A stretch of 64,000 nt of DNA, from the NCBI GenBank assembly GCA_028386065.3, contig JAKUCV010002041.1, positions 1 through 64,000 on the forward strand, given 5' to 3'. How positions within the stretch are numbered: position 1 is the first letter of the stretch; the number at the start of each line of letters is the position of its first letter. A program made the position numbers and the translations under genes. This DNA is from Turnera subulata (Eukaryota > Streptophyta > Magnoliopsida > Malpighiales > Passifloraceae). The notes beneath the pieces are model-generated. The model saw only the letters and a list, made by a program, of their open reading frames with translations, was not told the origin of the DNA and made no database searches. Below are positions 8,414 through 19,391 of this stretch, piece by piece.

Positions 8414-11400
8414 TTATGGCAGAGTCATCTTTGAAATTACAATGGATTCGACACATTGTGGAACCTCATGTTCCCATACTAATATAGACTCAAGACAGAT
8501 TTGCATGCTGCGCCATAGCATGTGCAATATTTTTTGCGACTCGACTAACAAACGCGATAGAAAAAACGTGGCCAAGGCCATAATGTCTTTTAGAAAAATG
8601 CCAATGTTGTTGTTCGGAAGTATGCCTCGAGACAGAGGTTGAACCAAACCCAGACAATCAGTGTCCCATGTCACTGCGTTCAGGCGACGTTCCAAGGCCA
8701 ACTGTAAGCCAAAAACATCCGCCAGTACCTCCACTTTAGCTGGTTCGCTCACCCCAACCAGCAACTTTATTGCGGTGAAAATGATTTGACCTTTCTCATC
8801 CCTTGCCACTACACCCAACTTGGTCTCTGTGGAGTTCCATGCCGCATCAGTATTAATCTTAATCCAACCTATATCAGGGGGCTCCCATACTGGTTTCGAC
8901 ATGTTACCGCGAGGCGCAATGGGCTTGCCATTTCAGTTTGAGGTTTGATATAATCATAGTGAAGACTCCAAGCTCTCTGAAACGTTGCACCTACATTACA
9001 CAGCACCTGGTTGAAAACACAATCATTCCTGGTCTTCCAGATTGACCATAACACCGTTGCCATCATCCCAAACTGTTCTCCAGTGGTAACCTGATGTATA
9101 TCCCGAAGCCTATGGGCCGGTGTTGCTCTAGTTAATCCAGGCAATTGTGGTTGTTGATGAGCCCACACATCACGTACCCAAGTGCATTCCCAGAACAAGT
9201 GATTTGACGATTCAGGAGCTAGAGAGCACATGGGACACTCCTTTGTAACCACCAAATTCTTGAATCGTAGATTCTGCTTTGTAGCCAAGGCATCCTGGTA
9301 CAACCTGCATAAGAATACCCTAATTGTAGGCTGAATGTTGAGTGACCAAATTTCCTTTCACCAGGTTGCTTCTTGTCCGGCTTCCACCTCTTGATATCTG
9401 CTTCTTACCGAATAGATGCCATCCTTAGTGAATCTCCATGACAAAATATCCATCGGTAAGCGAAAGCTCAGTGGGATACCAATAATCTCATTAGTAGTAC
9501 TACAATCAAACGTGGCGAAAATAGCATGGTTATTCCATGTGCCATTTTCGTGATCAATAAGCTCACTCACCATCATGTTGTCGTCAGTGACCAGTGGCGT
9601 TAGGGTTGGCTTGAGGCCCATCGCTCTTGCATAGCCAAGTATCCTTCCGTACACGGACCCGCTCGCCATTGCCAATGGTCCACTTCGCTCCTCTTGGGAT
9701 AACCTCCCTTCCTTTAAGAATGCTTCTCCATGTATAACTAGGAGCACCACCCAACTGAGCCTGCAAGAAATAAGTACCTCGATCATATTTCGCTTTGAGA
9801 ACACGTGCAAGCAAGGTGTGTGGCTGTTGGCACAATCGCGAGGCTTGCTTGGCAAGCATGGCTTCGTTGAAAGGGGCAAGAATTCGAAAACCCAACCGTC
9901 CAAGTTTCTTAGCTCTACACATTTTGTTCCAAGCTACCCAGTAGATCCCACTCATGCCCTCTGCATGGCCCCACCAGAACTTCCTCATTGCTTGTTCCAT
10001 CTCCTCACAAATTCTCTAGGAAGTAGGAAATAACTCATTATATAGGTTGGGATGCTTTGAACCACTCTTTAAACCACTAACTTGATGAGTACCTCCTTTC
10101 AAGCTGCTGAGAGGGTCCTTCCATCCGGATAGTTTCTTGCATACTTTGTCCCTGATAGAGCTAAAAATGGTCTTCCTGGCTTGATCAATCACCGTAGGCA
10201 TGCCTCGGTACTTTTGGGATCTGTCCACCGCTTTCAATCCCGTCCACAGTTGGACATGTGCAAAAAACTATTCTGGCATGTTGCGACTTATGGAAAAATC
10301 TGATTTGTCAAAATTTGTGCACTGCCATGAAGCTTCCTCATAAGTACGAATGATTTGAATAAGAACCTGAATCTCCGGTTGTGTAGCTCGAGGGAACAGA
10401 AGACGGTCATCTGCAAAAAAAATAAGTGAATAATAGAAGGTGCACCCCGAGCTATCTACGCTCCATGGAGCAGCCCTTTCCTCTCTGCATCTGCAATCAA
10501 TGCCGTGAAGCCTTCTTTACACAATAGGANGGGAAGGATGGTTTTGAGATGATTGTAATGAACCTTAGAAATTAATTTATAGAAGGCATTACACAGACTT
10601 ACGGGACGAAGTTGACTATAAGACTCTGGACTCGACACTTGGCAATAAGAACAAGAAAAGTAGAATTCAAACTGGAAAAACTGACACCACTACTAAGAAA
10701 ATATAGAACTATATATGAAATGCTAGACCCTAAAATATTCCAAAACTGTTGATAGAAGAGTGCAAGCATACCATCGGGGCCGGGAGCCTTGGTCGGATGC
10801 ATTTGCTTTAAGGCAAAGTCGATTTCCTCTTTGGTAAAAGTTCAAGATAAATTTGCATTCATGTCTTCAGTAACCTTCGGTGTCACACACTCCAATACTT
10901 TATAAATTTCATTGCTCCTCACTAAAGTATACAAGTCATGATAGAAATCCACCATAATGCCCTCTACCTCCTTCCGATTTGAGTGCCATTCTCCCCCAGC
11001 ATCCTTGATCCTTTTAATGCAGTTCTATGTCTTCCTTTGGGAAGCTTTCCCATAGAAGAAACTTGTATTACAATCCCCCTCATGTAACCATGATGCTCTT
11101 GATCTTTAGGCCCATATTGTTTCTTCCTTTCGGATTAAATCATTGATACGCATGCATTAGAGAGTGATCTAAGGAGATTCTTGGTAAATTTACTATTATA
11201 TAGTCTGGAAAAAGGGATTTCCAGCTTCGTGATGCAAAGCCTCTGTCCAGTCTCTCCATTATATTATTGTTCTCCTCCTCTGCATTGTCCCATGTGAATA
11301 TATTACCAACAAAGTCCACATCCTCCAACCCGCAATCTTGGATGGCCTCATTAAAACCTCGCATGCTTCTTAAATCCCTTGTCCGCCCTCCCTCCTTCTC

Positions 11401-11849
11401 ATGTATATACGTTATCTCATTGAAGTCTCCCATAAGCAGCCAAGGGAGATCCATTTGTGAATGCAAAGTGCGAAGGAGATGCCAGGTCAAGTGCTTATTA
11501 AAATTCTCCGGCCAACCATAGATCCCAGTAAACCTCCATTCCACATCCACCAATTCACTGTACCGAACCCGCGCATCAATATGGTGCGAAATGCTTATTA
11601 CTGAAACCTTCCAATTTTCCTTCCATAATAATGCAAATCCCCCACTCTTGCTACTACCTAACCCTGAACACTCTACTACCAATAAATTATTGAACCTAAG
11701 CCTATTATTTAATCTATTAAACTCATTATTCTTCAGTCTCGTTTCCGATAAGAAGACTAAGTTGGGAGAGTCAAGTTGAATCTGCTTGACTAAACTACTT
11801 TCTGCCTACGGATTCCCAAGCCCGCAACAGTTCAAGCTAATAACCTCAT
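8414..11849 (-). pseudogene. LINE ORF2: endonuclease, reverse transcriptase, zf-RVT, RNase H (degenerate)
   Basis: The start is set at the ATG whose complement is at 11847-11849, because the frame then gives MRLLA-NC-GLGNP, the usual N terminus of plant LINE endonucleases; its conserved Trp is replaced by a stop. The endonuclease body spans 11682-11140 (PWLLMGDFNEI, then SLDHSLM, where the usual SDH motif has Leu for Asp). Reverse-transcriptase pieces follow at about 10802-10456 (APGPDGM, LRPVSLCNAFYKL) and about 10420-10260 (FADD). The later RT body (about 10000-9584), a zf-RVT-like motif (9303-8869, CPMC..HLFWEC) and RNase H (8902-8414, IKINTDAAW) are seen. About 150 residues of the RT core are missing at the single ambiguous base at 10530. 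Several frame changes make this a pseudogene. Confidence 0.88.
10530..10530. other. Ambiguous base (n) at the LINE RT deletion junction
   Basis: This is the only ambiguous base I noticed. It lies exactly where the LINE reverse transcriptase jumps from 'LKTILP' to 'LLCKEGFTALI', skipping the core motifs. Confidence 0.9.
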
Positions 11850-11863
11850 TGCACCTGGCAGGG

Positions 11864-13247
11864 TGATATGTGTGCATATCATATACTATTTTGGAGCATA
11901 AAATACCCCTTTGGCCAAGCATTTAGTTAAGATCATGCATGTTATTTATAGTTTTAGCTTGTTTTTCACTAGTTTCGCTTTCACTTATTAATTTATACTT
12001 TCAGGTACCTTTTGTTGCAAAATGGATTGATTTTCGAAGAATTGAAGTACTCTGAAGAATTCTGGAGATTTTGGAGCTAATTCGTGAAGATTTATTGATG
12101 ATGAGTTTTCAACGGCGTCACACCGTTGAAACCCGCGGACCAGAACCTGGATCATTATAATACATGCGACAAAAGGATTACTTGTTGACCAATTAATGAT
12201 GTGGCACCGACTTGTTGCCTCTCCTAAGGAAATAAAAAGACTCTTTGCTGCACCAAAAAAAGAGGAGAACTCCTAGGATATTAATTCCTACTTTTTAGTT
12301 ACCTTAGTTAGATTGTAGGAATTAAAGGCTAGGGTTTCAGAATAATAAAAAGATACATCGGCTGCAGCAAAAAGGACCTCTTTTTCTCTAGTTGTTATCA
12401 CTGTCGACAGCAACAACAAGGAGGAGAAGAAGCTCTCTTATTTTATTTTCTTTCTTCCAGGTTTCGGCTTGTATTATGAACAAATCCTCCATTGTTGTTT
12501 TCTTTCTAGCTATGAACTAAACTCTCTTTTCTAGGTCAAGAGGGATGTAGCTACTTGATTTCTTTTATGGTTTAATTACTCTTCAAGCAACTTTTCTTAT
12601 TCGTGCTCTTAATTGATTTGTGTGTACTTTATTCAAGGTTAGAGACTGGCCATCTTTAGTTCTTGCTTTAGAATTTAAATCAAGTACTATCAGGAGAAGT
12701 TTAAATCTGGAAAAAGACAAATCACCCTTAATCTAGAGACTGAAAGGTAATAGATTATTGTGGAATTAGTAACAACACAAAACATCATTGCTTTTAGGAA
12801 TAGGTTTGATTTACGAAAGTGGTAAGATTGACCTCTGAGACAAAATTATACCTCCAAAAGTTGATAATTTCACCCTAGGTTGTTATCCATCAAGAAAACG
12901 AATAGAAAGTTGTAGGTTTTTAGCGAACAGTGTCACCCCGTTCGCGGACACGGAATAGAGTCACCATGTTAGCAGAATCTGAAGGATAATTAGGGCATAA
13001 AAGGATAGAGTAGTGAAGCCCGATTGATCTAGACTTTCCACAGTCTGATCTTTTTACACAATTCACAGTTTATTTGCATTTATTTTACTGTTGATCTCGA
13101 TTTCACTTCAAATCTCCAAATCAATTACTCTCTTTATTGTTTTCTGCCTAACGGAGTGAGTCTATCGATTAATTATTTTGCCTAGTCCCTGTGGATACGA
13201 CCTTGTGTGCTATGAAGATCTGTGCGCTTGCAGATTTTACCACATCA
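11864..13247 (+). mobile_element. Solo LTR (Ty3/gypsy-like), 1,384 bp
   Basis: It starts TGATATGTG and ends CACATCA, with a perfect 5-bp target-site duplication CAGGG at 11859-11863 and 13248-13252. No internal retroelement sequence remains. The 3' end carries 'tagtccctgtggatacgacc', a phrase frequent near the end of plant gypsy LTRs. It lies 14 bp upstream of the LINE ORF2 start, so it separates ORF1 from ORF2. It arose from recombination between the two LTRs of an inserted element. Confidence 0.88.
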
Positions 13248-14080
13248 CAGGGCTGCTCTGCAGTCTCTGCCTCTCCCGTTGGATTAGATTCCATGGCAAT
13301 ATCCTCTTGACCTTCTTCCCTGCCCCCTCCCATTCCATTTCATCCCCCTCCTCGCCCCATTCCTTTCTTTTTCGAACCTCGTCAATCAGCCCTCGGCTTG
13401 AAACTTCGCCTTCCTTCCGAGCCATGCGTTCCACCGATTCCCAGTAAAACCTGAATTGGGAGTTTCACTAGGTATCATGCTATGTTCTGTGCTTTGCTTG
13501 CTGCCAAATAGCTCCTCACCGACCAGTGCATTGTTATCAATGACATTGGTGATCGACGACATGGTGGTCTCCTTAGTTGAGATTGACGACGTGGCAACTA
13601 AAGGTGATTGTTCCCCTCCCTTCCTCTCGCTTTTGTGGACTTCTTTTTCTCTCCCTTATCTCCCTCGGAGGTCACCAGCCCGTTTCTAAAACCCCTACAG
13701 CTCCACTAACACCCTCGGATTAATGGCATCATTGCTAGCCAAGAGAGAAGTCGAGGAAGCCTCCTTATGATCTGAAGACAGAGGTGATGCAAGGCCAGGA
13801 ATTCCTGAGTGAGCCGAGTGCAATGATGTGCCTATCATTCTCTCCTGTCGCGCCTCACTGTGAGAAAGGCCCTTACCCTTGGTGACCTCAACTATTGCGT
13901 TCCCTTGTCAAAACATAGAAGGCGATCCAGGTCCTTCGATAATTGCTCCTTCTCCCTATGCTCCCCTACCTTATTAGAACCTCGGATCTCTGTGAAAGTG
14001 AGCCTTCTTGTTTTGTATTTAATGGACGTAGGATGGGCCTCTGTCTTGAGGCGAAAAGGCTTTCGAGGGGATGCTCTTAT

Positions 14081-14798
14081 TCATTCCCCGAAGGTGGTTC
14101 GTTGCTCCTCATCTAAGTCTTTGTTTCTTAAGTCACATTCCTTCAGCAAGTGATCCATTCTCCCGCAGATGTAATAGAAATTGGGTAAGCCCTCATAACG
14201 GTAAGTCACCTCTACCTTCTCACCCTTGCCAGTCCGAATGAAGAGGGATTTCCGGATCGATTTCTCCACGTGCATCAAAACCCTGGCCCTTACGAATTTT
14301 CCCCATCCTTGCTTCCCTTTCTCGTCCAAAGTGATGAAAGATCCTACCCTCTCAGCAATATTGATTACATTCGTCTTTGGGCGCTGGTTCCAAGGGATGT
14401 TGTTCATCTGTACCCATATTGGGACCTCAAAGAGTTCCACCTGTGTAAGCACCTCATCACTCGTCACTTCCCTAAGGACAACGACCCGCTTCTCAAAAAA
14501 CCAAGGAGCTTCTGCATCCAACACCTCCTGTATGTCCCTTGTGTTGAAAAAAATGGAAGAGAAAAAGGTTACGTCCCAACTGCTCCGCCTCAATCCCCCT
14601 AGAAGGGTTTCTCCCCATAAGGTAGGAGAATGCCTGAGGATTGAAATGTTTCGTGCCAAGCACCCGAGCAAGCAGTCTTAGTTCAGGCGGGGCTTCTTCC
14701 AATTCAAGAATCTCCTCCTCCTCATCACTAAGTACTTCGATTGTCTCCCTCCCATCTCGGCGGTTCAGCTCCAGTCCCTCTAGTATCACAGACGCCAT
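14081..14798 (-). pseudogene. LINE ORF1 (gag-like, DUF4283 and zinc knuckle), degenerate
   Basis: The minus-strand ATG at 14798 opens MASVILEGLELN, followed by an acidic stretch (VLSDEEEEILELEE) typical of plant LINE ORF1 proteins. After a frame change the sequence gives PWFFEKRVVVLREV, then FEVPIWVQMNNIPW and IAERVGSFI, all hallmarks of the DUF4283 RNA-binding domain. It ends with YRYEGLPNFYYICGRMDHLLKECD, in which one cysteine of the usual CxxC pair is tyrosine. The distal part down to 13253 is low-complexity and broken. ORF1 proteins bind LINE RNA; this one is not intact. Confidence 0.8.
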
Positions 14799-15498
14799 GA
14801 ATGCAAGCTTATAACTAGAGAAGAAAGATCTCGTGCCAAAACAACCACACCCCCAAGGCCTCAACTCTGTCTGCAGAAAAACCGTATACCTGCACCACAG
14901 GAAAGAAACAAATGATGGGGGTTGAAAGAAAAGGAACAATCAAGAGTACGACGAAAAACCTAAGGCTAGAGACCCAGGAAACAGGAAACCTTTAACGCAA
15001 GGCACGAATCCTAGCAAGGCGTAGAACAAAACAAATGAGATTGTAAAAAGAAAGAAAGAAAGAACACAACAAAACAAAAGACAACCGATAAAGCTAGGAA
15101 AAACCTGACACAATCACGAAAAATCCGTGAGAAAAATCATAAAAACTATGGAAGAAACTTCATAGAACATGAGAAAAACTCCAGATAAACCCCAGTTGTC
15201 TCAGCCGCCACCCTAAGAAAACCCTAGCATGGGGAGAGAAAACCGGAAAAGAAAACCAATACTAGCAGACATGATAATTTAAAATGACGATTTAGTGTTA
15301 TTTATAAAAATGCCTTCTCTCAGTTTTCATTTTATCTTGCTGTGAGAGCCTTTAATATTATGCCAATACCCATTTTTATTTTTGGTTTATTCTTTTACCA
15401 AACGCTAAATAGAGATAAAAGAGGAGTAGAAAAAAAAGTATTTGTTATCCGTTTAGGGTAGATGAGATCAAAATAAGAATTATATAACCAATTTGAAC

Positions 15499-15650
15499 GC
15501 CAGCAACCTTTGGTTGCGTTGACATCCAAGTCTTCCCTCCGTGGAAGCCACCCCGGTTCGAGTCGGGACGTTTACCATTAGTGTTGTTAGGATTTAAAGA
15601 ATAGTTTAAGTGGTAACGGGGGCGTGGGGCCCATTAGGTAGTTAAAAAAA
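15499..15650 (+). mobile_element. tRNA-derived SINE with perfect target-site duplication
   Basis: The 152-bp unit has a B box ggttcgagtc (15555-15564), an A-box-like stretch near 15515-15525 and a short A tail (15643-15650). It is flanked by the identical 13-bp repeat aaccaatttgaac at 15486-15498 and 15651-15663. All features of a SINE insertion are present. Confidence 0.85.
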
Positions 15651-15879
15651 AACCAATTTGAACTATTAAAATTCATGATACTTTTAGTGGGGCCATATAC
15701 GTCAGGTATCAAAATTCAGGGTGACGTATATGGATATACGTCATTGACGTTTGAATTATTGTTTGTCATTGACATTTGCAAATTGCAAGTGAGCTTCCTC
15801 AGCACTTTTACAGCTTGTCTTCCCTTTTTTTTTTTTTTTTTTCCCCTTTTGTTTTCTTTGGGTCTGAGACTAGGAACTG

Positions 15880-15888
15880 CTATAAATT
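15880..15888 (+). promoter_or_regulatory. Candidate TATA box of the NLR gene
   Basis: ctataaatt lies about 390 bp upstream of the chosen start codon, after a T-rich tract. The following leader is pyrimidine-rich and contains two copies of 'tgtttgttctttaattca' (about 16008-16025 and 16180-16197). The long pyrimidine/A tract near 16045-16075 could include a 5' UTR intron acceptor. No transcript evidence is available. Confidence 0.4.
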
Positions 15889-16276
15889 GCAACATAACAT
15901 GAGCACAAAATATAGCTTGTCTCTCTTCTGTTTATCCTGGTTCAAAAAGTGTTGAAATCTTTCCCTTGCCTTTACCCTCTTGAAGAATCTAGTTACAGTC
16001 TTGTCCCTGTTTGTTCTTTAATTCACTCCCTTGCATTTTGCTTTTCTCTCTTCAGGAAAAAAAAAAAAAAACCAAAAAAGTTTGAACTTTGTTGCCATTT
16101 TCATTAATTTTCAACGGCTTGCACTTGTCTGCACTTTTTGTTTGATTTCCCTCTCGATATCCAGTTCCTGGCTCGTCCATGTTTGTTCTTTAATTCATCT
16201 TCCAGAGCTAGAAGAAAGAAAAAAGAAAAGAAGAAAAGAAAAGAAACAACAGAGAGAGCTAAAGAAGAGATCCAAA

Positions 16277-18808
16277 ATGTTGTGCGACCCCAGTTTCGGA
16301 TTTGCTCCCATAGCTCTTGATCTCACTCTCCGTCAAGTTGCGCGGTTAATTCAATACCCTCTCAGATACAAGCAGAATGTCGACAACTTAAAGAAGAAAG
16401 TTCAAGAATTGAGGATGGAACATGAACAATTGCAGCGGGATGCAGAGAAGGAAAGAAGAAATTTGAAAACCATTGTGCCAAAAGTGAGGGAGTGGCTATC
16501 AGACGTGGAAAAGAAAATTCAAGAGTTGGAATCAGAGCTTGCTGCAAGAGAAGAGAGCGCAAAGGAGAAGTGTTTCATTGGATTGTGTCCAAATGTCAAG
16601 GCTCGTTACCAACTCAGCAGGGAAGCGGAGAAGGAAGCCGTGGCTGTTGATGATCTCCTCCGCGTGAAAAGAGAACGAAGCAGTGAAGAGATAGCCTATG
16701 AAACTCCGCTAGCTGAGGCCATATCTGTCACAGGAGGATATGAGGCATTTGACTCGAGGGTTGCAGCTTTTAAAGAAATTATGGATGCTCTTGCAGTAGA
16801 TTCAGACAATTTCAGCATCATTGGGGTATGTGGGATGCCTGGCATTGGCAAAACCACCCTGGTTACAGAGGTTGCAAGAAAAGCTCAGGCAGAGAAGCTA
16901 TTTGATAACGTTATTTTTGCTGCCTTGACACACAACCAGTCGAAAGGTTCAGAAAAAAAGAAGATTCAGAATTCCATTGCTAAAAACCTTGGCTTAAATT
17001 TGAGTGAGACAAGTAGTGAGGAGAGAAGAGCCACTCAGCTGCGCGAAAGGCTAACGAAAGGGGATGAGAAGAAGATTTTGATAGTTCTAGACGATTTATG
17101 GGATGCATTGGATCTGGAAGCAGTGGGGATTCCTTCAAAATATGATAGCAAAGTTTGCAAGATTCTGCTAACGTCCAGAGACAGGAATCTTTTGTCAAAA
17201 GAAATGAATTGTCTGAAGCTTGTGTCAATTGATGACTTGCCAGAAGATGAAGCTTGGGATCTATTCAAAAAGATTGCAGGTGATACATCTTCAAATCCTG
17301 AAGTGCACTCCATAGCAATTGAGGTGGCCAAGAAGTGTGGAGGTTTGCCTCTTGCCATTTCAGTTGTCGCAAAGTCTTTGAAGAAAGAAACCAAGTTGTC
17401 GAAATGGAAGGATACTTTGAGAAGATTCAAAAAACCATCCCCAAGAATTGTTTCTGGAATGCCTGACAAGGTTTATGCCGCACTGCCTGACAAGGTTTAT
17501 GCCGCTCTGAAGTTAAGTATTGATCGTTTACCAAAAGAGGAAAAGTCTGTTTTCCTCCTCTTCTGTCGACTGGGTTATTGCATATGCTTTTTAGATTTGC
17601 TGAAATATGGTATGGGTTTGTCTTTATTTTCTGACGTTCGCACGGTAGATGCAGCTCGAGACAGATTAGAGTCATTACTAGATCACCTGAGGAGCTCTAG
17701 TTTGTTGCTCGAAACCGATGGCAAAAAGTACTTCACCATGTCTGTCCTTCTCCAAACTGTCGGACTATCTATTGCTGGCAATGTGCTTGCGATGGACGAG
17801 GAGGATGAACTAAAAGAATGGCCGGACAAAGAGGAACTAAAAAGGTTGATAGCAATCCGTTTGTTTTGCTCCATAGACGTGCTTCCCGACGAATTGGAGT
17901 GCCCAAAACTGCAGCTTTTGTATATGTCTCCCACAGATCCTCAACTGAAAATACCAGACAACTTTTTTAGAAAGATGCAGAAACTCAAGGTTTTGGATTT
18001 AACCAGGTTCTCTCTTTTGTCTCTCCCTTCGTCCTTGGTCAGTCTAAAATCCCTTCGAACATTATGTCTCGATCAGTCTAAGCTGCAAGATTTGAGTATC
18101 ATTGGTGAGCTGAAGAACCTGGAAATCCTTAGCTTTATTCGTTCTAAGTTTAAGCAATTGCCTAAGGAACTAGGGCAACTAACCAAGCTGAAACTGTTAG
18201 ATTTGACTGGTTGTTCCGAGTTAGAAGTGATTCCACCAAATGTCATATCAAAGCTGTCTCGGCTGGAAGAACTTCTGATGCGGAACAGCTTTGATGGATG
18301 GGAGATTGAAGGAGGAAATGCTGCTAGTCTGGTTGAGTTGAACCATTTGCATTGCCTGACCAACTTAGAGATGAGGATAAGAGATGTTAGAACTTTGCCC
18401 ATGGACTTTTCCTCGGAAAAGCTGCAGAAGTACAAGATCCTTATAGGAAGTACTTGGGATTGGGATGACTCATTCGAAACCTTCAAAATGTTGAAACTCG
18501 AGCTTGATACAGACATGCGTAGTAATGATGGCATTCGGATCTTGATAAAGAAAGCTGAGGCCCTGTACTTGGACCAAGTAAAGGGTGTTGAGAATCTGCT
18601 TTATGAATTGGATAAAGAAGGGTTTCGGCTGTTGAAGCATCTCCATCTCCAAAACCACTCTGGGATTAAATATATAGTTAACGGAGTGGATAGAGCGTCT
18701 TCTAGTTATACTGCCTTCCCCATGTTGGAGACATTATTTCTCCATAATCTGGTTTCGTTGGAGAAGATTTTTCATGGAAAATTCATAGCATTCGCAGATT
18801 TTCGGTAA
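16277..18808 (+). CDS. CC-NBS-LRR disease-resistance protein (At4g27190-like), first exon up to a frameshift stop
   Basis: Intracellular immune receptor type. I start at 16277 (MLCDPSFGF) because residues encoded upstream are low-complexity leader. Residues about 30-110 form a coiled coil (NLKKKVQELRMEHEQL). The NB-ARC domain follows: P-loop GMPGIGKTT at 186-194, kinase-2 LIVLDDLW near 268-275, RNBS-B ILLTSRD, GLPL at 355-358. The MHD position reads M-S-V (Met488) instead of M-H-D. An 8-residue tandem duplication PDKVYAAL precedes the RNBS-D region (bases 17462-17509). LRRs begin near residue 540. The frame stops at TAA 18806 after 843 codons, but LRR coding continues at once in the +1 frame, so a one-base insertion near 18803 is likely. 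The gene belongs to the RPS2/At4g27190 (CCG10-type) group by motif style. Confidence 0.9.
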   Translation: MLCDPSFGFAPIALDLTLRQVARLIQYPLRYKQNVDNLKKKVQELRMEHEQLQRDAEKERRNLKTIVPKVREWLSDVEKKIQELESELAAREESAKEKCFIGLCPNVKARYQLSREAEKEAVAVDDLLRVKRERSSEEIAYETPLAEAISVTGGYEAFDSRVAAFKEIMDALAVDSDNFSIIGVCGMPGIGKTTLVTEVARKAQAEKLFDNVIFAALTHNQSKGSEKKKIQNSIAKNLGLNLSETSSEERRATQLRERLTKGDEKKILIVLDDLWDALDLEAVGIPSKYDSKVCKILLTSRDRNLLSKEMNCLKLVSIDDLPEDEAWDLFKKIAGDTSSNPEVHSIAIEVAKKCGGLPLAISVVAKSLKKETKLSKWKDTLRRFKKPSPRIVSGMPDKVYAALPDKVYAALKLSIDRLPKEEKSVFLLFCRLGYCICFLDLLKYGMGLSLFSDVRTVDAARDRLESLLDHLRSSSLLLETDGKKYFTMSVLLQTVGLSIAGNVLAMDEEDELKEWPDKEELKRLIAIRLFCSIDVLPDELECPKLQLLYMSPTDPQLKIPDNFFRKMQKLKVLDLTRFSLLSLPSSLVSLKSLRTLCLDQSKLQDLSIIGELKNLEILSFIRSKFKQLPKELGQLTKLKLLDLTGCSELEVIPPNVISKLSRLEELLMRNSFDGWEIEGGNAASLVELNHLHCLTNLEMRIRDVRTLPMDFSSEKLQKYKILIGSTWDWDDSFETFKMLKLELDTDMRSNDGIRILIKKAEALYLDQVKGVENLLYELDKEGFRLLKHLHLQNHSGIKYIVNGVDRASSSYTAFPMLETLFLHNLVSLEKIFHGKFIAFADFR

Positions 18809-19136
18809 ATTGGAGACCCTGGAAGTGAGTGACTGCGTAAAACTGAAAAGTCTCTTCTCATTGCCACTGGTGAAAGGGCTTCTGAACCTTAAAAGTATTG
18901 AAGTGACAAATTGTGATAGCATGGTACAGATCATTGTGGAGGAAAGTGAAGACTGTGCTGGTAATGGAGAATCTGGTATGATTGAGTTCTCTCAGCTGCG
19001 ATCCATATCATTCTCTGGCTTACCGCAACTTAGAAACTTTTGTTCCAAAGTAGAGGGACCATTAGCAACTGCATCACAATCTCCAGAGATCATTGAGGAA
19101 CAGTGCCTGACCTCTACATCATTATTCAATGACAAG
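18804..19136 (+). pseudogene. Remainder of NLR exon 1, shifted frame
   Basis: Reading from 18804 gives GKLETLEVSDCVKLKSLFSL, a direct continuation of the LRR pattern (typical 'F.KL.TL.V..C..LK.LFS'). It runs to NDK at 19136, followed by the donor GTATTT. Exon 1 from the start codon to this donor is 2,860 bp, one base more than a multiple of three, consistent with a single inserted base. Either the gene is broken here or the assembly has an indel error. Confidence 0.8.
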
Positions 19137-19391
19137 GTATTTGTCCAGTCCCTATTCAAGTGATTTACATTCCTTCTTTCGAACTACAGATATATGTAAC
19201 TAGTGAACAGTGAACTAACTGCTCTTTGTTACGGGATCAAAAAGTTAGATCTATTTTGCATGTTCTTTTTTTTATCTTTTTATCTTTTTTTATCAAGTGA
19301 TATGCATACGCAGAAACTAATTTTATATGCTGTTGCAGTTCTAGCATAAGTTTTAAATCAAGGAATCCCTAAAACAAAGAGTTTCTTGCAG

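Larger units (their letters stand above)
8378..15280 (-). mobile_element. L1-type LINE, full span, interrupted by a solo LTR
   Basis: The element runs on the minus strand from a 5' leader near 15280 to a poly-A tail (T-rich 8375-8390). A 13-bp target-site duplication with one mismatch, aaaatgac(a/g)attt, is at 8365-8377 and 15281-15293. In order it carries ORF1 (DUF4283 domain and a CCHC-like zinc motif), then ORF2 with an endonuclease, reverse transcriptase, zf-RVT and RNase H. Without the solo LTR at 11864-13247 it is about 5.5 kb, normal for plant L1 elements. Both ORFs carry stops and frameshifts, so the copy is dead. Confidence 0.9.

Noticed and set aside
16031..16276. Longer N terminus of the NLR from 16031
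   Set aside because: The extra 82 codons are lysine- and leucine-rich, derived from poly-A and pyrimidine tracts of the leader, and are not found in this protein group; MLCDPSFGF at 16277 is the natural start.
16362..18934. Several minus-strand open frames of 60-150 codons over the NLR
   Set aside because: They are antisense shadows of the strongly motif-supported plus-strand NLR exon; none shows a domain.
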